64,000 bases of DNA from Paenibacillus phytorum (GTDB taxonomy: Bacteria > Bacillota > Bacilli > Paenibacillales > NBRC-103111): NCBI RefSeq assembly GCF_013141715.1, contig NZ_WHOA01000092.1:48803-112802 (forward strand), read 5' to 3'. This document shows, in pieces, positions 1 to 9,354 of this stretch (position 1 is its first letter; the number at the start of each line of letters is the position of its first letter). The notes under the pieces were generated by a model that searched no databases, was not told the DNA's origin, and was given only the letters and a program-made list of their open reading frames with translations. A program made the position numbers and the translations under genes.

Positions 1-1638
1 CATGAGCTTGCCCCGCAAATAACAACAGGAGATCAAGCAGCTGCTATTAAGGAATACCAAGAAAAGGCTTCCCGCAAAAGCGATCTCGAGCGTACGGATC
101 TGGCAAAAGACAAGACAGGTGTTTTCACAGGGGCGTATGCGGTCAATCCGGTTAATGGCGTGAAAGTGCCAATTTGGATTGCTGACTACGTGCTTGGCGG
201 TTACGGTACGGGTGCAATCATGGCTGTTCCAGGACACGATCAACGTGACTGGGAGTTTGCTAAACAATTTGATTTGCCGATTATCGAAGTCGTGCAAGGT
301 GGAGATGTTGAGAAGGAAGCTTATGCAGGGGATGGCGAACACGTCAATTCCGGTCCGATTAATGGTATGAACATCGAACAAGGGATCAGCCATATGATCG
401 CGTGGTTGGAACAGAACGGCAAAGGCCGCGGCAAAGTAACCTACCGTTTGAGAGATTGGCTCTTTAGCCGTCAAAGATATTGGGGAGAGCCGATTCCAAT
501 TCTTCATCTTGAAGATGGCACGATGAAGCCTGTTCCCGTGGATCAACTGCCACTCTTGCTTCCACAAGTCGATGAAATTAAACCATCAGGTACAGGTGAA
601 TCACCACTTGCGAACGTATCGGAATGGGTAAACACGATTGATCCGGAAACCGGCATGAAAGCTCGCCGTGAAACGAATACCATGCCACAATGGGCAGGTA
701 GTTGCTGGTACTATCTACGTTTTATCGATCCGCGTAATGATAAAGAGTTTTGTTCGCATGAGCTTCAGCAGCAATGGCTGCCAGTAGATCTTTACATCGG
801 TGGAGCGGAACATGCTGTTCTTCACTTGCTGTATGCGCGTTTCTGGCATAAGGTGCTTTATGATCTTGGTTTTGTTCATACCAAAGAGCCTTTCCATAAG
901 CTAGTAAACCAAGGGATGATTCTTGGCGAGAACATGGAGAAAATGAGTAAATCTCGCGGTAACGTTGTAAATCCGGATGATATCGTCAGCGATCAAGGGG
1001 CCGACACACTGCGTATTTACGAAATGTTCATGGGACCACTTGAAGCTACAAAACCTTGGAATACAACAGGTGTGGATGGTATCTATCGTTACTTGAATCG
1101 TGTGTGGAGGCTGTTTGTTGACGAGAATGGTCAAATAAATACTAAAATCAGCACCGACGAAACATTGGGCAGCGATGCGTTCAAACGTACTTGGCACCGG
1201 ACGATCAAAAAAATAACCGAGGATTTCGAAGCCCTTAGGTTTAATACAGCGATTAGTCAAATGATGATTTTCGTTAACGAAGCCTATAAAACAGAGCGTT
1301 TACCGCTTGAAGCGATGAAAAATTTCGTTCAGATGTTATCTCCAATTGCGCCGCATTTGGCCGAAGAACTTTGGGAGAAGCTTGGCGGAACAGAATCAAT
1401 TACCTATCAGCCGTGGCCAACCTACGATGAAGCGTGGACGGTCGACAATGAAATTGAGATTGTTGTACAGGTCAATGGTAAAATTGTTGATCGTGTACTG
1501 ATTTCCAAGGATACAGATGAAGCAGCGATGGAGAAAATCGCATTTGACCTCGATAAAGTCAAAGAAGCGACCGCCGGAAAGGCCGTTCGCAAATTGATTG
1601 TTGTAAAAGGTAAATTAGTAAATATCGTCGTAGGATAG
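1..1638 (+). CDS. leuS: Leucyl-tRNA synthetase, 5'-truncated by the window edge
   Basis: Charges tRNA-Leu with leucine in the cytoplasm. The reading frame is open from base 1, so the gene begins upstream; the visible 545 residues are roughly the C-terminal two thirds of a bacterial LeuRS. The start of the visible part belongs to the editing (CP1) domain, with the [20 protein letters not shown] segment at bases 181-240. The class I signature KMSKS is at bases 940-954, followed by the anticodon-binding domain and the small C-terminal domain ending in a [13 protein letters not shown] segment. No obvious terminator separates it from the convergent comER gene 35 bases downstream. The family assignment is secure; only the N-terminal Rossmann part is outside the window. 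Confidence 0.97.
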   Translation, partial: HELAPQITTGDQAAAIKEYQEKASRKSDLERTDLAKDKTGVFTGAYAVNPVNGVKVPIWIADYVLGGYGTGAIMAVPGHDQRDWEFAKQFDLPIIEVVQGGDVEKEAYAGDGEHVNSGPINGMNIEQGISHMIAWLEQNGKGRGKVTYRLRDWLFSRQRYWGEPIPILHLEDGTMKPVPVDQLPLLLPQVDEIKPSGTGESPLANVSEWVNTIDPETGMKARRETNTMPQWAGSCWYYLRFIDPRNDKEFCSHELQQQWLPVDLYIGGAEHAVLHLLYARFWHKVLYDLGFVHTKEPFHKLVNQGMILGENMEKMSKSRGNVVNPDDIVSDQGADTLRIYEMFMGPLEATKPWNTTGVDGIYRYLNRVWRLFVDENGQINTKISTDETLGSDAFKRTWHRTIKKITEDFEALRFNTAISQMMIFVNEAYKTERLPLEAMKNFVQMLSPIAPHLAEELWEKLGGTESITYQPWPTYDEAWTVDNEIEIVVQVNGKIVDRVLISKDTDEAAMEKIAFDLDKVKEATAGKAVRKLIVVKGKLVNIVVG

Positions 1639-1673
1639 CAAGGGAAGTTGGCAATTTGGGAAGGTAACTGCTT

Positions 1674-2492
1674 CTAAGTAAACAGCAGCTCTGCCTTCTC
1701 AATGTCTTCTTCATATTTGGTATGTGTAGCACTAATGACTCGTGAGAATATCCCCGCAAGCTCATCGTCCAAAATACGTAATCCTTCCGCTGTAATTCCG
1801 CCGGGAACAGATACGCGTTTTTGTAGGGTAGCAGGGTTGAAACCTCCGGTCGTAAGCAGCTTTCCTGTGCCTAGCGTCATTTCACTAGCAAGTAAGGTAG
1901 CTTCCTCAATAGAAATACCAGTTGCCTCAACAGCTGCATCAATAAAAGATTGCAAGAATTTGGCTAAAAAAGCGGGACCGCAGCTGGATATGTCGGAAGA
2001 GATCCGCGTATAATTTTCGGATACACGAATAGGTGAGGAGATATGCGCAAATAGGTTCTCGAGCCATTCTTTGTCCTCAGGTTGCATTCGATTCCCATGA
2101 ATACATAGTGTAGCACCACTTAACACGTAGTTCGTGATACTTGGAATAATTTTACTGATTTTCGCCGGCAGAAGACCTTCCAAATGTTTGAGCAGGACAG
2201 GGCTTGTAATGGACACGATGAGTTGAGAGGGAAGCACGTCCTCTTTGATTTCATCAATAACATTCTTAAATTCAGACGGCTTCACACATAGAAAGATGAG
2301 ATCGCTCCCCAGTACGACTTCTCTATTCGACCCGGCAACATGAAGTCCAGGATATGTCTCCGCTAGAAGCTCAACTTTATGAATTGTTCGATTTCCCGCT
2401 ATAATTTGCTCCGGATTGAAAGCTCCAGAATGAATGAATGCTTCAATCAGAATACTTCCCATACTCCCAGTACCGATGAACCCTGCTTTCAT
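1674..2492 (-). CDS. comER: ComER, pyrroline-5-carboxylate reductase family protein
   Basis: 272-residue member of the ProC family of NAD(P)-dependent reductases. The N-terminus MKAGFIGTGSMG is a Rossmann dinucleotide-binding motif, and the C-terminal half carries the ProC dimerisation segment with SVPGGITAEGLRIL. In B. subtilis the divergent gene next to comEA is comER, and this gene occupies the same divergent position, which is why I prefer ComER over the housekeeping ProC. The start at 2492 is chosen because GGGAGG lies 8 bases upstream of that ATG on the reverse strand; an upstream in-frame start would add ten residues with no ribosome binding site. Whether it makes proline or acts in competence or sporulation is inference. 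Confidence 0.85.
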   Translation of the reverse strand: MKAGFIGTGSMGSILIEAFIHSGAFNPEQIIAGNRTIHKVELLAETYPGLHVAGSNREVVLGSDLIFLCVKPSEFKNVIDEIKEDVLPSQLIVSITSPVLLKHLEGLLPAKISKIIPSITNYVLSGATLCIHGNRMQPEDKEWLENLFAHISSPIRVSENYTRISSDISSCGPAFLAKFLQSFIDAAVEATGISIEEATLLASEMTLGTGKLLTTGGFNPATLQKRVSVPGGITAEGLRILDDELAGIFSRVISATHTKYEEDIEKAELLFT

Positions 2493-2635
2493 CCAGTAAT
2501 CCCTCCCGAAAAAATCAGTCACTTTCTTTCATAGTTTATTGAACGGGGTCAGTTATAAATGCCATTCAGATGCTTTTTCATGTATATGTTCATATGTCAG
2601 CAATTATGTTTGGAAAGACTTATTCTAAAGCTTAG

Positions 2636-2677
2636 GCTTACGAAGTCAGTTTTGTTAAAGCAAAACTTTTAGGAGGG
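2636..2677 (+). repeat. Hairpin/RBS leader element, copy upstream of comEA
   Basis: The segment reads GGCTTACGAAG, then a stem AGTTTTG / CAAAACT around loop TTAAAG, then TTTAGGAGGG, which is the comEA ribosome binding site. The same layout recurs before the gene at 19504 (19381-19493) and before addB (46885-46926). Its function is unknown; its position suggests a role in translation initiation or mRNA stability. Confidence 0.7.
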
Positions 2678-2682
2678 AATTC

Positions 2683-3237
2683 GTGGATTTTTTTGGTTAC
2701 AAAAGAGGAAGAATACTGCTCGTGATGGCAGTGATCTGTTTATTTGCTTTTGTCGTATGGCCTTTCCTTCGTGGAGGCAGATCAATGATACAGACAGATT
2801 TTATGCCTCTGAACACTCAGATGCAGGCTATGATTTCAAAAAGTGGAGAGGAGGAGCCGGCACCTGAAGCGAAACTTACAAGAAAATTAGATTCGAAAAC
2901 TAATATAGACGCAGAACCGAAGGCAACAATCCCTGGATCAACACAAATACCTGCATCTGCACCGATTTCAACAGCAATTCCTGCGCCTTCTGTTGTATCT
3001 ACTGAAAAACCGGAAGCTAGTTTGTCAGCAGCGCAGTCTTCAGGTCGATTGGATCTTAACTCCGCTACGCTCGAGCAGTTAGATGAGATACCGGGTATTG
3101 GAGAGAGCAAGGCAAAGGCTATAATGGACTATCGATTGAAGAAGGGGCGGTTCAGCCGGATTGAAGAGCTGATAGAGGTGAAGGGCATCGGAGAGAAAAT
3201 GCTTGAGAAGTTGAAAGCATTTCTTTATGTAACTTGA
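2683..3237 (+). CDS. comEA: ComEA, DNA-binding competence protein
   Basis: 184-residue membrane-anchored DNA receptor of the transformation machinery, passing double-stranded DNA to the ComEC channel. A single N-terminal membrane segment (residues about 10-28) is followed by a long Ser/Thr/Pro/Ala-rich linker (about 45-125). The C-terminal helix-hairpin-helix DNA-binding domain (about 125-184) contains LDLNSATLEQL, IPGIGESKAKAI and VKGIGEKMLEKL. The start is GTG at 2683 with AGGAGGG six bases upstream. It is first in a comEA-comEB-comEC series and is preceded by the repeated hairpin leader element. Confidence 0.95.
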   Translation: MDFFGYKRGRILLVMAVICLFAFVVWPFLRGGRSMIQTDFMPLNTQMQAMISKSGEEEPAPEAKLTRKLDSKTNIDAEPKATIPGSTQIPASAPISTAIPAPSVVSTEKPEASLSAAQSSGRLDLNSATLEQLDEIPGIGESKAKAIMDYRLKKGRFSRIEELIEVKGIGEKMLEKLKAFLYVT

Positions 3238-3352
3238 CCATAGTCCTTTCCTTTCTTTTATTTTGCTAGGAAATATGAGAGAATACTAGAAATGAAAAAA
3301 AGGATCCGATGAGTTTACATTGGTCTTCGGAAGGAGGAGTCAGCAATCCGTT

Positions 3353-3865
3353 ATGAGCAACCGTAAAGATTGGGATACTTATTTCCTCGATATTGCCTAC
3401 ATGGCATCAACACGATCAAGATGCAACCGCCGGCATGTGGGGGCAGTGTTGGTTCAGGGGAAGAAGCTGCTTGGAACAGCTTACAATGGTGCGCCCATGG
3501 GTGTACCCGATTGTACTGAGGCAGGCTGCATGCTTGTAGAAGAAATTGAGCTTAAAGTAGTGGATGATACCGAGGAAGTTATTCGTAAACAGCGATGTAT
3601 TAGAACGATTCATGCAGAGCAAAATTTGCTGCTGTTTACGGATCGGGAAGATCGCGAAGGATCAACTGTCTATGTTACAGATCAGCCTTGCTGGACATGT
3701 GCGAATATGCTGGCCAACAGTGGTGTGATGGAAATCGTTTTTCATCGTGGATACCCTAAGGATCATGAGAAAGTAAGCCATTTGATGGAGGACAGAGGTA
3801 TTGTTTTCCGTAGAATGGAAGGATATGAGCCTCCACCTGGCACTGTTTCTGATGTTGTGAATTAA
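3353..3865 (+). CDS. comEB: ComEB, deoxycytidylate (dCMP) deaminase
   Basis: 170-residue zinc-dependent enzyme converting dCMP to dUMP, the precursor for thymidylate. The catalytic zinc motif is visible as HAEQNLLLF with PCWTCANML, plus an N-terminal CNRRHVGAVLV segment typical of the family. ATG 3353 (MSNRKDWDTYF) is preferred over the in-frame TTG at 3320, because AAGGAGGAG lies between them at 3331-3339. In B. subtilis comEB lies in the com operon but is not needed for DNA uptake; the enzymatic assignment is firm and any competence role is open. A hairpin terminator follows, so comEC may have its own promoter. Confidence 0.94.
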   Translation: MSNRKDWDTYFLDIAYMASTRSRCNRRHVGAVLVQGKKLLGTAYNGAPMGVPDCTEAGCMLVEEIELKVVDDTEEVIRKQRCIRTIHAEQNLLLFTDREDREGSTVYVTDQPCWTCANMLANSGVMEIVFHRGYPKDHEKVSHLMEDRGIVFRRMEGYEPPPGTVSDVVN

Positions 3866-3888
3866 ATATGTCTACTGAAGGAATAGGA

Positions 3889-3945
3889 AGAACCTTTTTC
3901 TAGAAGCAGCCGTTTGGGCTGTTCTGGGGAGAGGTTTTTTTGTTT
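3889..3945 (+). terminator. Rho-independent terminator after comEB
   Basis: A long imperfect stem begins with AACC at 3891, has a GCAGCC / GGGCTGT core around loop GTTT, and closes with GAGG followed by a run of seven T. It would uncouple comEC from comEA-comEB. Confidence 0.75.
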
Positions 3946-4010
3946 GTTTGTGCAGCTGGGAAAAAGTATGGATATAAAAAGGTGCGGTAACTGTGTGGTA
4001 CCTACATTTT

Positions 4011-4142
4011 CATTGGAGTAAATACAGTGTAATGGCTATTCTGACTTGAGTTATTGTGCTTTCACTGGAATAATCCAATGAAATTTATGATTTTTCTTGA
4101 AAATTGGCTTTTTAAGAGACTCTATTGGATTTACTCCAATAG
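4011..4142. repeat. Cluster of three related ATTGGA/TCCAAT inverted repeats
   Basis: In the 438-base gap between comEB and comEC three related units occur: CATTGGAGTAAATAC at 4011, CACTGGAATAATCCAATG at 4073-4090, and the perfect inverted repeat CTATTGGA-TTTAC-TCCAATAG at 4122-4142. The first and third are also roughly reverse complements of each other (ATTGGAGTAAAT and ATTTACTCCAAT). No gene is visible here. These may be small interspersed repeats or operator half sites. Confidence 0.55.
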
Positions 4143-4198
4143 AAGCTGTTTTTCGAAGTCTGAGAGTGAAAAGCATTGTAAAAAATCCAATGGCGCAG

Positions 4199-4260
4199 AT
4201 GAAGATGAAAGTTGAAAGATGAAAGATGAATGAAGTAGATAAATGATGAATGATGAAAAT
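4199..4260 (+). repeat. Purine-rich GATGAA low-complexity tract upstream of comEC
   Basis: A degenerate run built from AAGATGA/ATGATGA units, with many ATG triplets in several frames, lies before the comEC ribosome binding site. It explains the alternative upstream starts that overlap comEC, none of which has a ribosome binding site. Confidence 0.5.
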
Positions 4261-4303
4261 GAGTACAATTCGATTTTATTACTTTCAAGAGGAGGGGAAG
4301 CAA

Positions 4304-6868
4304 ATGTATATGCAAATGATAATGAAACGACCAGTTGTTATAGGGTGTTGTCTGTGGATAACTGGCTACATGCTCGCGCTCTATACCGAGCTGCAGTGGT
4401 TATCTCTGATGACGAGCGCGCTGCTGTTAGCCGCGCTTATCGTCATCTATGCGCTGCGGCTGCCTGGCAGACAGCCGCTGTGCGCCTTGCTGCTGGTCGG
4501 AGTAGCCTATGGCTACTTCCAATGGACCGACCAGCGCAACGTCTCAGCGCTGCTGCCGCTAGCGCAGCAGCAGACCCTGGACGGCAGCGAGGTCACGCTG
4601 CTCGGCCGATTCTCCAGCCCTGTCACCGTCGACGGCGACAGGGCTAGCTTCACGATGGAAGCGGGATCCATCCGCTTCCCAAGCGCGGAAGCTTTCCCGC
4701 TCGGCGGGGAAAGCGTGCAGGTCTCGCTGCGCCTGCTCCAGCAGGAGCAGCAGGCGGTGGCGTCGGGCTGGCGCCGAGGCGACGCCATTACGCTGCACGG
4801 GACGCTGCGCAGCCCGTCCCCAGCCCGCAACTTCGGCGGCTTCGACTACCGCCGATACCTGCGCCTTCACCACACCCATTGGCTGCTTTCAGCCAAAGGG
4901 GTGGATCAGGCGCAGGTCGAGCCTGCGGCTGCGCGCTTAAGCGTCGTCCAGCTGCTGCGCTGGAACGATGAGCTGCGCGGCGCCCTCAGCAGTCGCATGG
5001 ACCTTATCTTCCCCGCGCCGCAGGCGGGGTTCATGAAGAGCATGCTGATCGGTCAGACGGACGATCTCGATCCCGAGCGCTTCCAGCAATTTTCGGAGCT
5101 GGGACTGACTCATATTTTGGCCATATCCGGCTTGAATATTGCTGTATTCCTGGGTGTATGTATATGGATCATGCGCCGATTAAGGCTGGCGAAGGAGACC
5201 TATCTGTTAATCTGTATATGGTTATTGCCATTCTATATCCTACTGACAGGTGCTTCCCCCTCTATTGTTCGGGCAGGACTCATGTCTATTATTGCCCTCT
5301 ATGCAGCACGGAGAGGGCTCTTTAAGGATGTTTTGCACATTATGGCGATTGTCGCATGGATCATGCTTTTGTGGGATCCATACTTTCTGCTGGATGTCAG
5401 CTTTCAGCTTTCATTTCTGGTTACACTTGGTCTCATTGTTGGCGTACAAAGAGTCAATGATTTACTCGTTCCGTGGCTTTCTTCCGCAATTATAAGAAAT
5501 ACGACTTCCATCACGCTTGTTTCCCAAATGGTATCTTTTCCGGTATCCATCTATTATTTTAATCAGTTTTCTTTATTGTCTTGGCTAGCCAATGCCATCT
5601 TGGTTCCTATTATTAGCATGATCGTATTCCCCGCTGGCCTGCTTGCTTTAGTTCTGGGAATGATTTATATTCCTGCTGGAAAAAGCATCGGTTTGCTTAT
5701 TTCTTGGTTAAACGAAGTGATTTTTTGGATGACAGACAAGCTTCAGCATTTACAGCAGTTTAAGCTGCTGTGGCCGTCGCCAAGCTTACCCTGGATTGCT
5801 TTTTATTATGCTTTTCTCATTCTAATTTATGGATTATGTATGCGCTTGTCTCAACAAGCTGGGGGAGAGCCTCCGATTATTTTAGTAAGTGTCAAAGGCA
5901 AAAAGAAGGTGAACTTATCGAAATGGTTAGTATGTGCGACAGGAGCTTTCCTGCTTTTGCTTTGGATGGGGTATTCGCCTGAACGCTTCAACCGATCCGG
6001 TCTCGTTCAATTTATCGATGTTGGTCAAGGTGATGCTATACTGATTCGGACGCCATATGGTCGACATATTCTGGTTGATGGTGGAGGGACTCTTACATTT
6101 AGAAACCCTGGTGAAGCATGGAAGATTCGCAAGGATCCTTATGAAGTTGGCCAAAAGATGCTCGTTCCGCTGCTCAAGAAACGTGGTGTTCATCAACTTG
6201 ATCTCGTCGTTCTCACACATGAAGATGCTGACCATAGCGGCGGTCTGCAAGCAGTTATTGCGCAAATGCCCGTCAAGCAGTTTCTCTTTAATGGAACGCT
6301 CAAGCCAGGGGCAAGTATCGAGAAATTATTTGACACCCTGCTAACGCGAAAAGTGCCGCTTTTGCCTGCGAACATAAGCAATTGGATTCAGATCGATCCA
6401 CTTACCAGATTGCAGGTCCTGTATCCTTTGGAAAAAGATAATCGGCTCATCGAAATTGTCAAAGAACAGAATGCGCAGTCCGTTGTTTTTTTGCTCGAGA
6501 TGCAAGGTACACGTTGGTTATTTACGGGGGATATGGAGAAAGAATCTGAAGCTGTTGTGGTTGATTATTTAAAAGAACATCCTTCGTTAATTGATCAAGA
6601 ACAACATAATCACAAGGTCGATGTACTGAAAATTGCTCATCATGGCAGCAAAACATCGACGACACCAGGGTGGCTCGACTTCTGGAAGCCTTCCTGGGCC
6701 GTCATATCCGTAGGAGCTATGAACAGTTATGGTCACCCAGCACCTGATGTATTAAGTCGTTTGGAAGAAAATAAGGTGCAGGTGTTACGTACGGATCAAA
6801 TGGGGGAAGTGCAATTAGAAGTCCGCAAAGAGGGTATTCACTCCCGCATAAAAATAATGGATGAATGA
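4304..6868 (+). CDS. comEC: ComEC/Rec2, DNA internalisation channel with metallo-beta-lactamase domain
   Basis: 854-residue polytopic membrane protein that moves single-stranded DNA across the cytoplasmic membrane in transformation. In order: two N-terminal membrane segments, an OB-like extracellular DUF4131 region, the multi-helix competence domain (about 235-535) with LTHILAISGLNIAVFLG, and a C-terminal metallo-beta-lactamase domain (about 565-850). That last domain carries THEDADHSGG, FTGDMEKE and IAHHGSKTST, the putative nuclease metal ligands. The start is ATG 4304 with GAGGAGGGG six bases upstream; the ATG at 4250 has no ribosome binding site. The first 250 codons are strikingly GC-rich and the rest of the gene is not. 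Confidence 0.95.
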   Translation: MYMQMIMKRPVVIGCCLWITGYMLALYTELQWLSLMTSALLLAALIVIYALRLPGRQPLCALLLVGVAYGYFQWTDQRNVSALLPLAQQQTLDGSEVTLLGRFSSPVTVDGDRASFTMEAGSIRFPSAEAFPLGGESVQVSLRLLQQEQQAVASGWRRGDAITLHGTLRSPSPARNFGGFDYRRYLRLHHTHWLLSAKGVDQAQVEPAAARLSVVQLLRWNDELRGALSSRMDLIFPAPQAGFMKSMLIGQTDDLDPERFQQFSELGLTHILAISGLNIAVFLGVCIWIMRRLRLAKETYLLICIWLLPFYILLTGASPSIVRAGLMSIIALYAARRGLFKDVLHIMAIVAWIMLLWDPYFLLDVSFQLSFLVTLGLIVGVQRVNDLLVPWLSSAIIRNTTSITLVSQMVSFPVSIYYFNQFSLLSWLANAILVPIISMIVFPAGLLALVLGMIYIPAGKSIGLLISWLNEVIFWMTDKLQHLQQFKLLWPSPSLPWIAFYYAFLILIYGLCMRLSQQAGGEPPIILVSVKGKKKVNLSKWLVCATGAFLLLLWMGYSPERFNRSGLVQFIDVGQGDAILIRTPYGRHILVDGGGTLTFRNPGEAWKIRKDPYEVGQKMLVPLLKKRGVHQLDLVVLTHEDADHSGGLQAVIAQMPVKQFLFNGTLKPGASIEKLFDTLLTRKVPLLPANISNWIQIDPLTRLQVLYPLEKDNRLIEIVKEQNAQSVVFLLEMQGTRWLFTGDMEKESEAVVVDYLKEHPSLIDQEQHNHKVDVLKIAHHGSKTSTTPGWLDFWKPSWAVISVGAMNSYGHPAPDVLSRLEENKVQVLRTDQMGEVQLEVRKEGIHSRIKIMDE

Positions 6869-6883
6869 AGATCGGAATGATCT

Positions 6884-7069
6884 CTATCCAGAGTTGTTCG
6901 AATGTGGATCTTTGTGTTCTTCCACGGCGGGGTCCTGTTTCCATGGTGGATCACCATACGTATGCAGCTCTTTATATATCCAATGAACACCGAAGGGAAT
7001 GACGAATGAGAGAATGGTACAGATCAGTATCATCCCTGTAGGGAACCTTCCAATGAGAGAAAACCACAT
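6884..7069 (-). CDS. Small membrane protein, last gene of the ger operon
   Basis: 61 residues with one clear hydrophobic segment (about 10-32, TGMILICTILSFVIPFGVHW) followed by a charged, Pro-rich hydrophilic tail. The ATG has AAAGGAG about ten bases upstream, and the gene begins 7 bases after the gerAC stop, so it is almost certainly cotranscribed with the germination genes. I do not recognise a named family. Some gerA-type operons carry an extra small 'D' membrane subunit, and this could be functionally comparable, but that is inference from position and topology only. Confidence 0.65.
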   Translation of the reverse strand: MWFSLIGRFPTGMILICTILSFVIPFGVHWIYKELHTYGDPPWKQDPAVEEHKDPHSNNSG

Positions 7070-7076
7070 ACTTGCA

Positions 7077-8255
7077 TTACTCCTTTGTCGTTTTGATTAT
7101 ATTTCCGATTCGCCTTATAATGACTTCTGTCTGCACGTTAATCTCTGATTGTGTGAATATATTTAATCCCTGATCCCAATCATTTGCGATTGGTTTCCAT
7201 AATTTATAATGATTCTGAAATAGATAAGCACCCAGCCCCAATGCATCCTTTTTATAAGTTTGTTGGAGTTTTTTAATTGCTTTGAGGGTATTGATTTGGA
7301 CTGCATCTTCTAGGCTTTTCTCCAAATTTTTAATTGTTTCTGATTTAGAGGTATCATAATCAGAAATCGATTTATCAATAACCCCTTCAGTTGCGAGTTT
7401 AATGTTGAACCTGAACTTTGTTGGATTAAGCTGTTGCATTGTAATTTTACTTTTTGTTCTTTCCGCTCGGAAGGCAAAAGTGTGATCCTTAATCTTACCT
7501 TCGATGATACCGCCTTTCACTTGCTCAGTGACGAAGTTCAACCCTTGTGTTTCATCACCTGTCAAGAATCCGACCATTTCCTTGGTATGACCATCGAATA
7601 TCGCGGATCCGGTCATCGCAACCCCTTTTTCTTCCAATTTAACGGTTTGAATGGCGAAGCTTTCATGCTTGACCAAATATTCATGGACGTCACCTATTCG
7701 TGATTCGGGTAACATGTAATTGGATTTTCGGTCGTTTCTGGCAATAGATGTAATATAATCGATAGGTGTTGGTTCATTAAAAGTAGGAATATCTAATATA
7801 TCCGAGGCTTTTCCATTGGCAATTAATATTTGAACGCCTCTTCGCATTTCACTATTTCGTAAGAAGAAGTCCAACAAGTCGGCGAAAATTTTATCGTCTT
7901 TGGCTAATTCGCTGGAAATGATAATGATTTTTAGATGTTCAAAATAAGGGGAGCGACTCGTCCTGACTGCCAATTTCGAGCTAATGGCAGGCATGGAGTT
8001 TTCGGTTGTGGATAAATTAAAGTAGGCTTTATTGGAACTGCCAGATCCACTTTTTCCTTGACTGCTTTGTTTCAGCCCACTAGGTACGACAATCTGATAG
8101 GTTCCTTTGAATTTGTGTTTCTGAGTATTGCTGTAATCGATCGCAACACCGACTACAAACCCCCGCTGGTCAATTTCTATACGATCCCAGCAGCCTGTTA
8201 AAAGGAAGAGGATGCAGATTAGACTGGCCCAGCAGCTCCTTTTTTTAAGAAGCAT
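7077..8255 (-). CDS. gerAC: Ger(x)C-family spore germination lipoprotein
   Basis: 392-residue lipoprotein subunit of a spore germinant receptor, anchored in the spore inner membrane. The N-terminal signal ends in a lipobox LTGC (Cys at about residue 22), directly followed by WDRIEIDQRGFVVGVAIDY, the hallmark of Ger(x)C proteins. The rest is a soluble domain of the usual length. GAGGAG lies upstream of both GTG 8258 and ATG 8255; I use the ATG. It overlaps the end of the gerAB gene by 11 bases, showing translational coupling. Germinant specificity cannot be read from the sequence. Confidence 0.93.
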   Translation of the reverse strand: MLLKKRSCWASLICILFLLTGCWDRIEIDQRGFVVGVAIDYSNTQKHKFKGTYQIVVPSGLKQSSQGKSGSGSSNKAYFNLSTTENSMPAISSKLAVRTSRSPYFEHLKIIIISSELAKDDKIFADLLDFFLRNSEMRRGVQILIANGKASDILDIPTFNEPTPIDYITSIARNDRKSNYMLPESRIGDVHEYLVKHESFAIQTVKLEEKGVAMTGSAIFDGHTKEMVGFLTGDETQGLNFVTEQVKGGIIEGKIKDHTFAFRAERTKSKITMQQLNPTKFRFNIKLATEGVIDKSISDYDTSKSETIKNLEKSLEDAVQINTLKAIKKLQQTYKKDALGLGAYLFQNHYKLWKPIANDWDQGLNIFTQSEINVQTEVIIRRIGNIIKTTKE

Positions 8256-9354
8256 CACTATTCACTCCTCGAATTTTGGCAGCAACGTGTATGAGGATAG
8301 GAAACATAATGGCGACAATTAATCCGATATAACTAATGATACTGCTTATTTCATCGAAATCAGCTAAGTTTCGTGGAAACATGCAAAGTATATAAATGAA
8401 CGGATTTAATATGAACACCCATGTTTTTTTCTTTGTTTTATTAAAGACAGACATTAGCAGATAGATGGAACAGTCAAAGGCCATAATGGTCGTAGTGAAG
8501 ACAGCCATAATCCAAATTGTAAAAAATATAGATTCAAACCGCTCAAAGAATGCGCCTGGAATTTGCATTTCCTTGGCAAGCTCAATGGCGGGATACGTGA
8601 TTTGTTGAAGGGCGAAATGTGAAAATACACCAACGCAAGTAAGGTAGATTACTGTGTATAGTACAACTGGAATAGCTACACCTAAGACAACCGCTTTGGG
8701 GGCTTTCTTTGGGTGATTCATTAGGGTGATGTAAATTAAGATGACTTCAAAACCAAAGAGTGAGAATGCACTGGTTTCTATTCCCTTTGCCAAACCTTTC
8801 CAATCTGAGATCAAAAACGGTTTTAAATCGTCCAGGTTAAATATACTCATGCTAAATGTGAGTACGACAATTGAGATGACGATAACAATGGGCAAAAATA
8901 AAATATTTAGACGAATAATACCGACTCGGCTGCCAGAAACGGCATATACGACGACCAGTAAGAAGGTTAAGGATATCGCTTCAACAGGAGTCCGCTCAAA
9001 TAGATATTGTTTGGAAATATTAGCAATAGCCCTAACTTCATAGGCGCTATACAGGATAAAGTAAAGGGTGAGAGAAAGGATGGCAATGAGGGCGATAGGC
9101 TTCGTAACGGCTGCTGAGGCATAAGCAAAATAACCTTGTTTGCTAAAATGAGTCGCAATTTTGGCTAGCATCCAGGCTGAGCCGATCGCAAGAAGACCTG
9201 CCAGCAGCATGGATACCCACCCATCAGAAGATTGTACTGTTTTCGCTAGGGCCCTCGGCAGAAAGAGTATACCTACGCCAATAATCATGGATGAAATCGT
9301 AATAACTATATCTACGAAACCGATCTCACTATCGCCATATTCAAAAGATTTCAT
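8245..9354 (-). CDS. gerAB: GerAB-family germinant receptor permease subunit
   Basis: 369-residue integral membrane protein of the endospore amino acid permease (APC-like) family. About ten hydrophobic segments are visible, beginning with VDIVITISSMIIGVGILFLP. This is the subunit that binds the small-molecule germinant in characterised GerA receptors. Its ATG overlaps the gerAA stop codon by four bases (ATGA), and GGAAGGAG lies upstream. It is the middle gene of a gerAA-gerAB-gerAC-small membrane protein operon read leftwards. Confidence 0.93.
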   Translation of the reverse strand: MKSFEYGDSEIGFVDIVITISSMIIGVGILFLPRALAKTVQSSDGWVSMLLAGLLAIGSAWMLAKIATHFSKQGYFAYASAAVTKPIALIAILSLTLYFILYSAYEVRAIANISKQYLFERTPVEAISLTFLLVVVYAVSGSRVGIIRLNILFLPIVIVISIVVLTFSMSIFNLDDLKPFLISDWKGLAKGIETSAFSLFGFEVILIYITLMNHPKKAPKAVVLGVAIPVVLYTVIYLTCVGVFSHFALQQITYPAIELAKEMQIPGAFFERFESIFFTIWIMAVFTTTIMAFDCSIYLLMSVFNKTKKKTWVFILNPFIYILCMFPRNLADFDEISSIISYIGLIVAIMFPILIHVAAKIRGVNSDAS

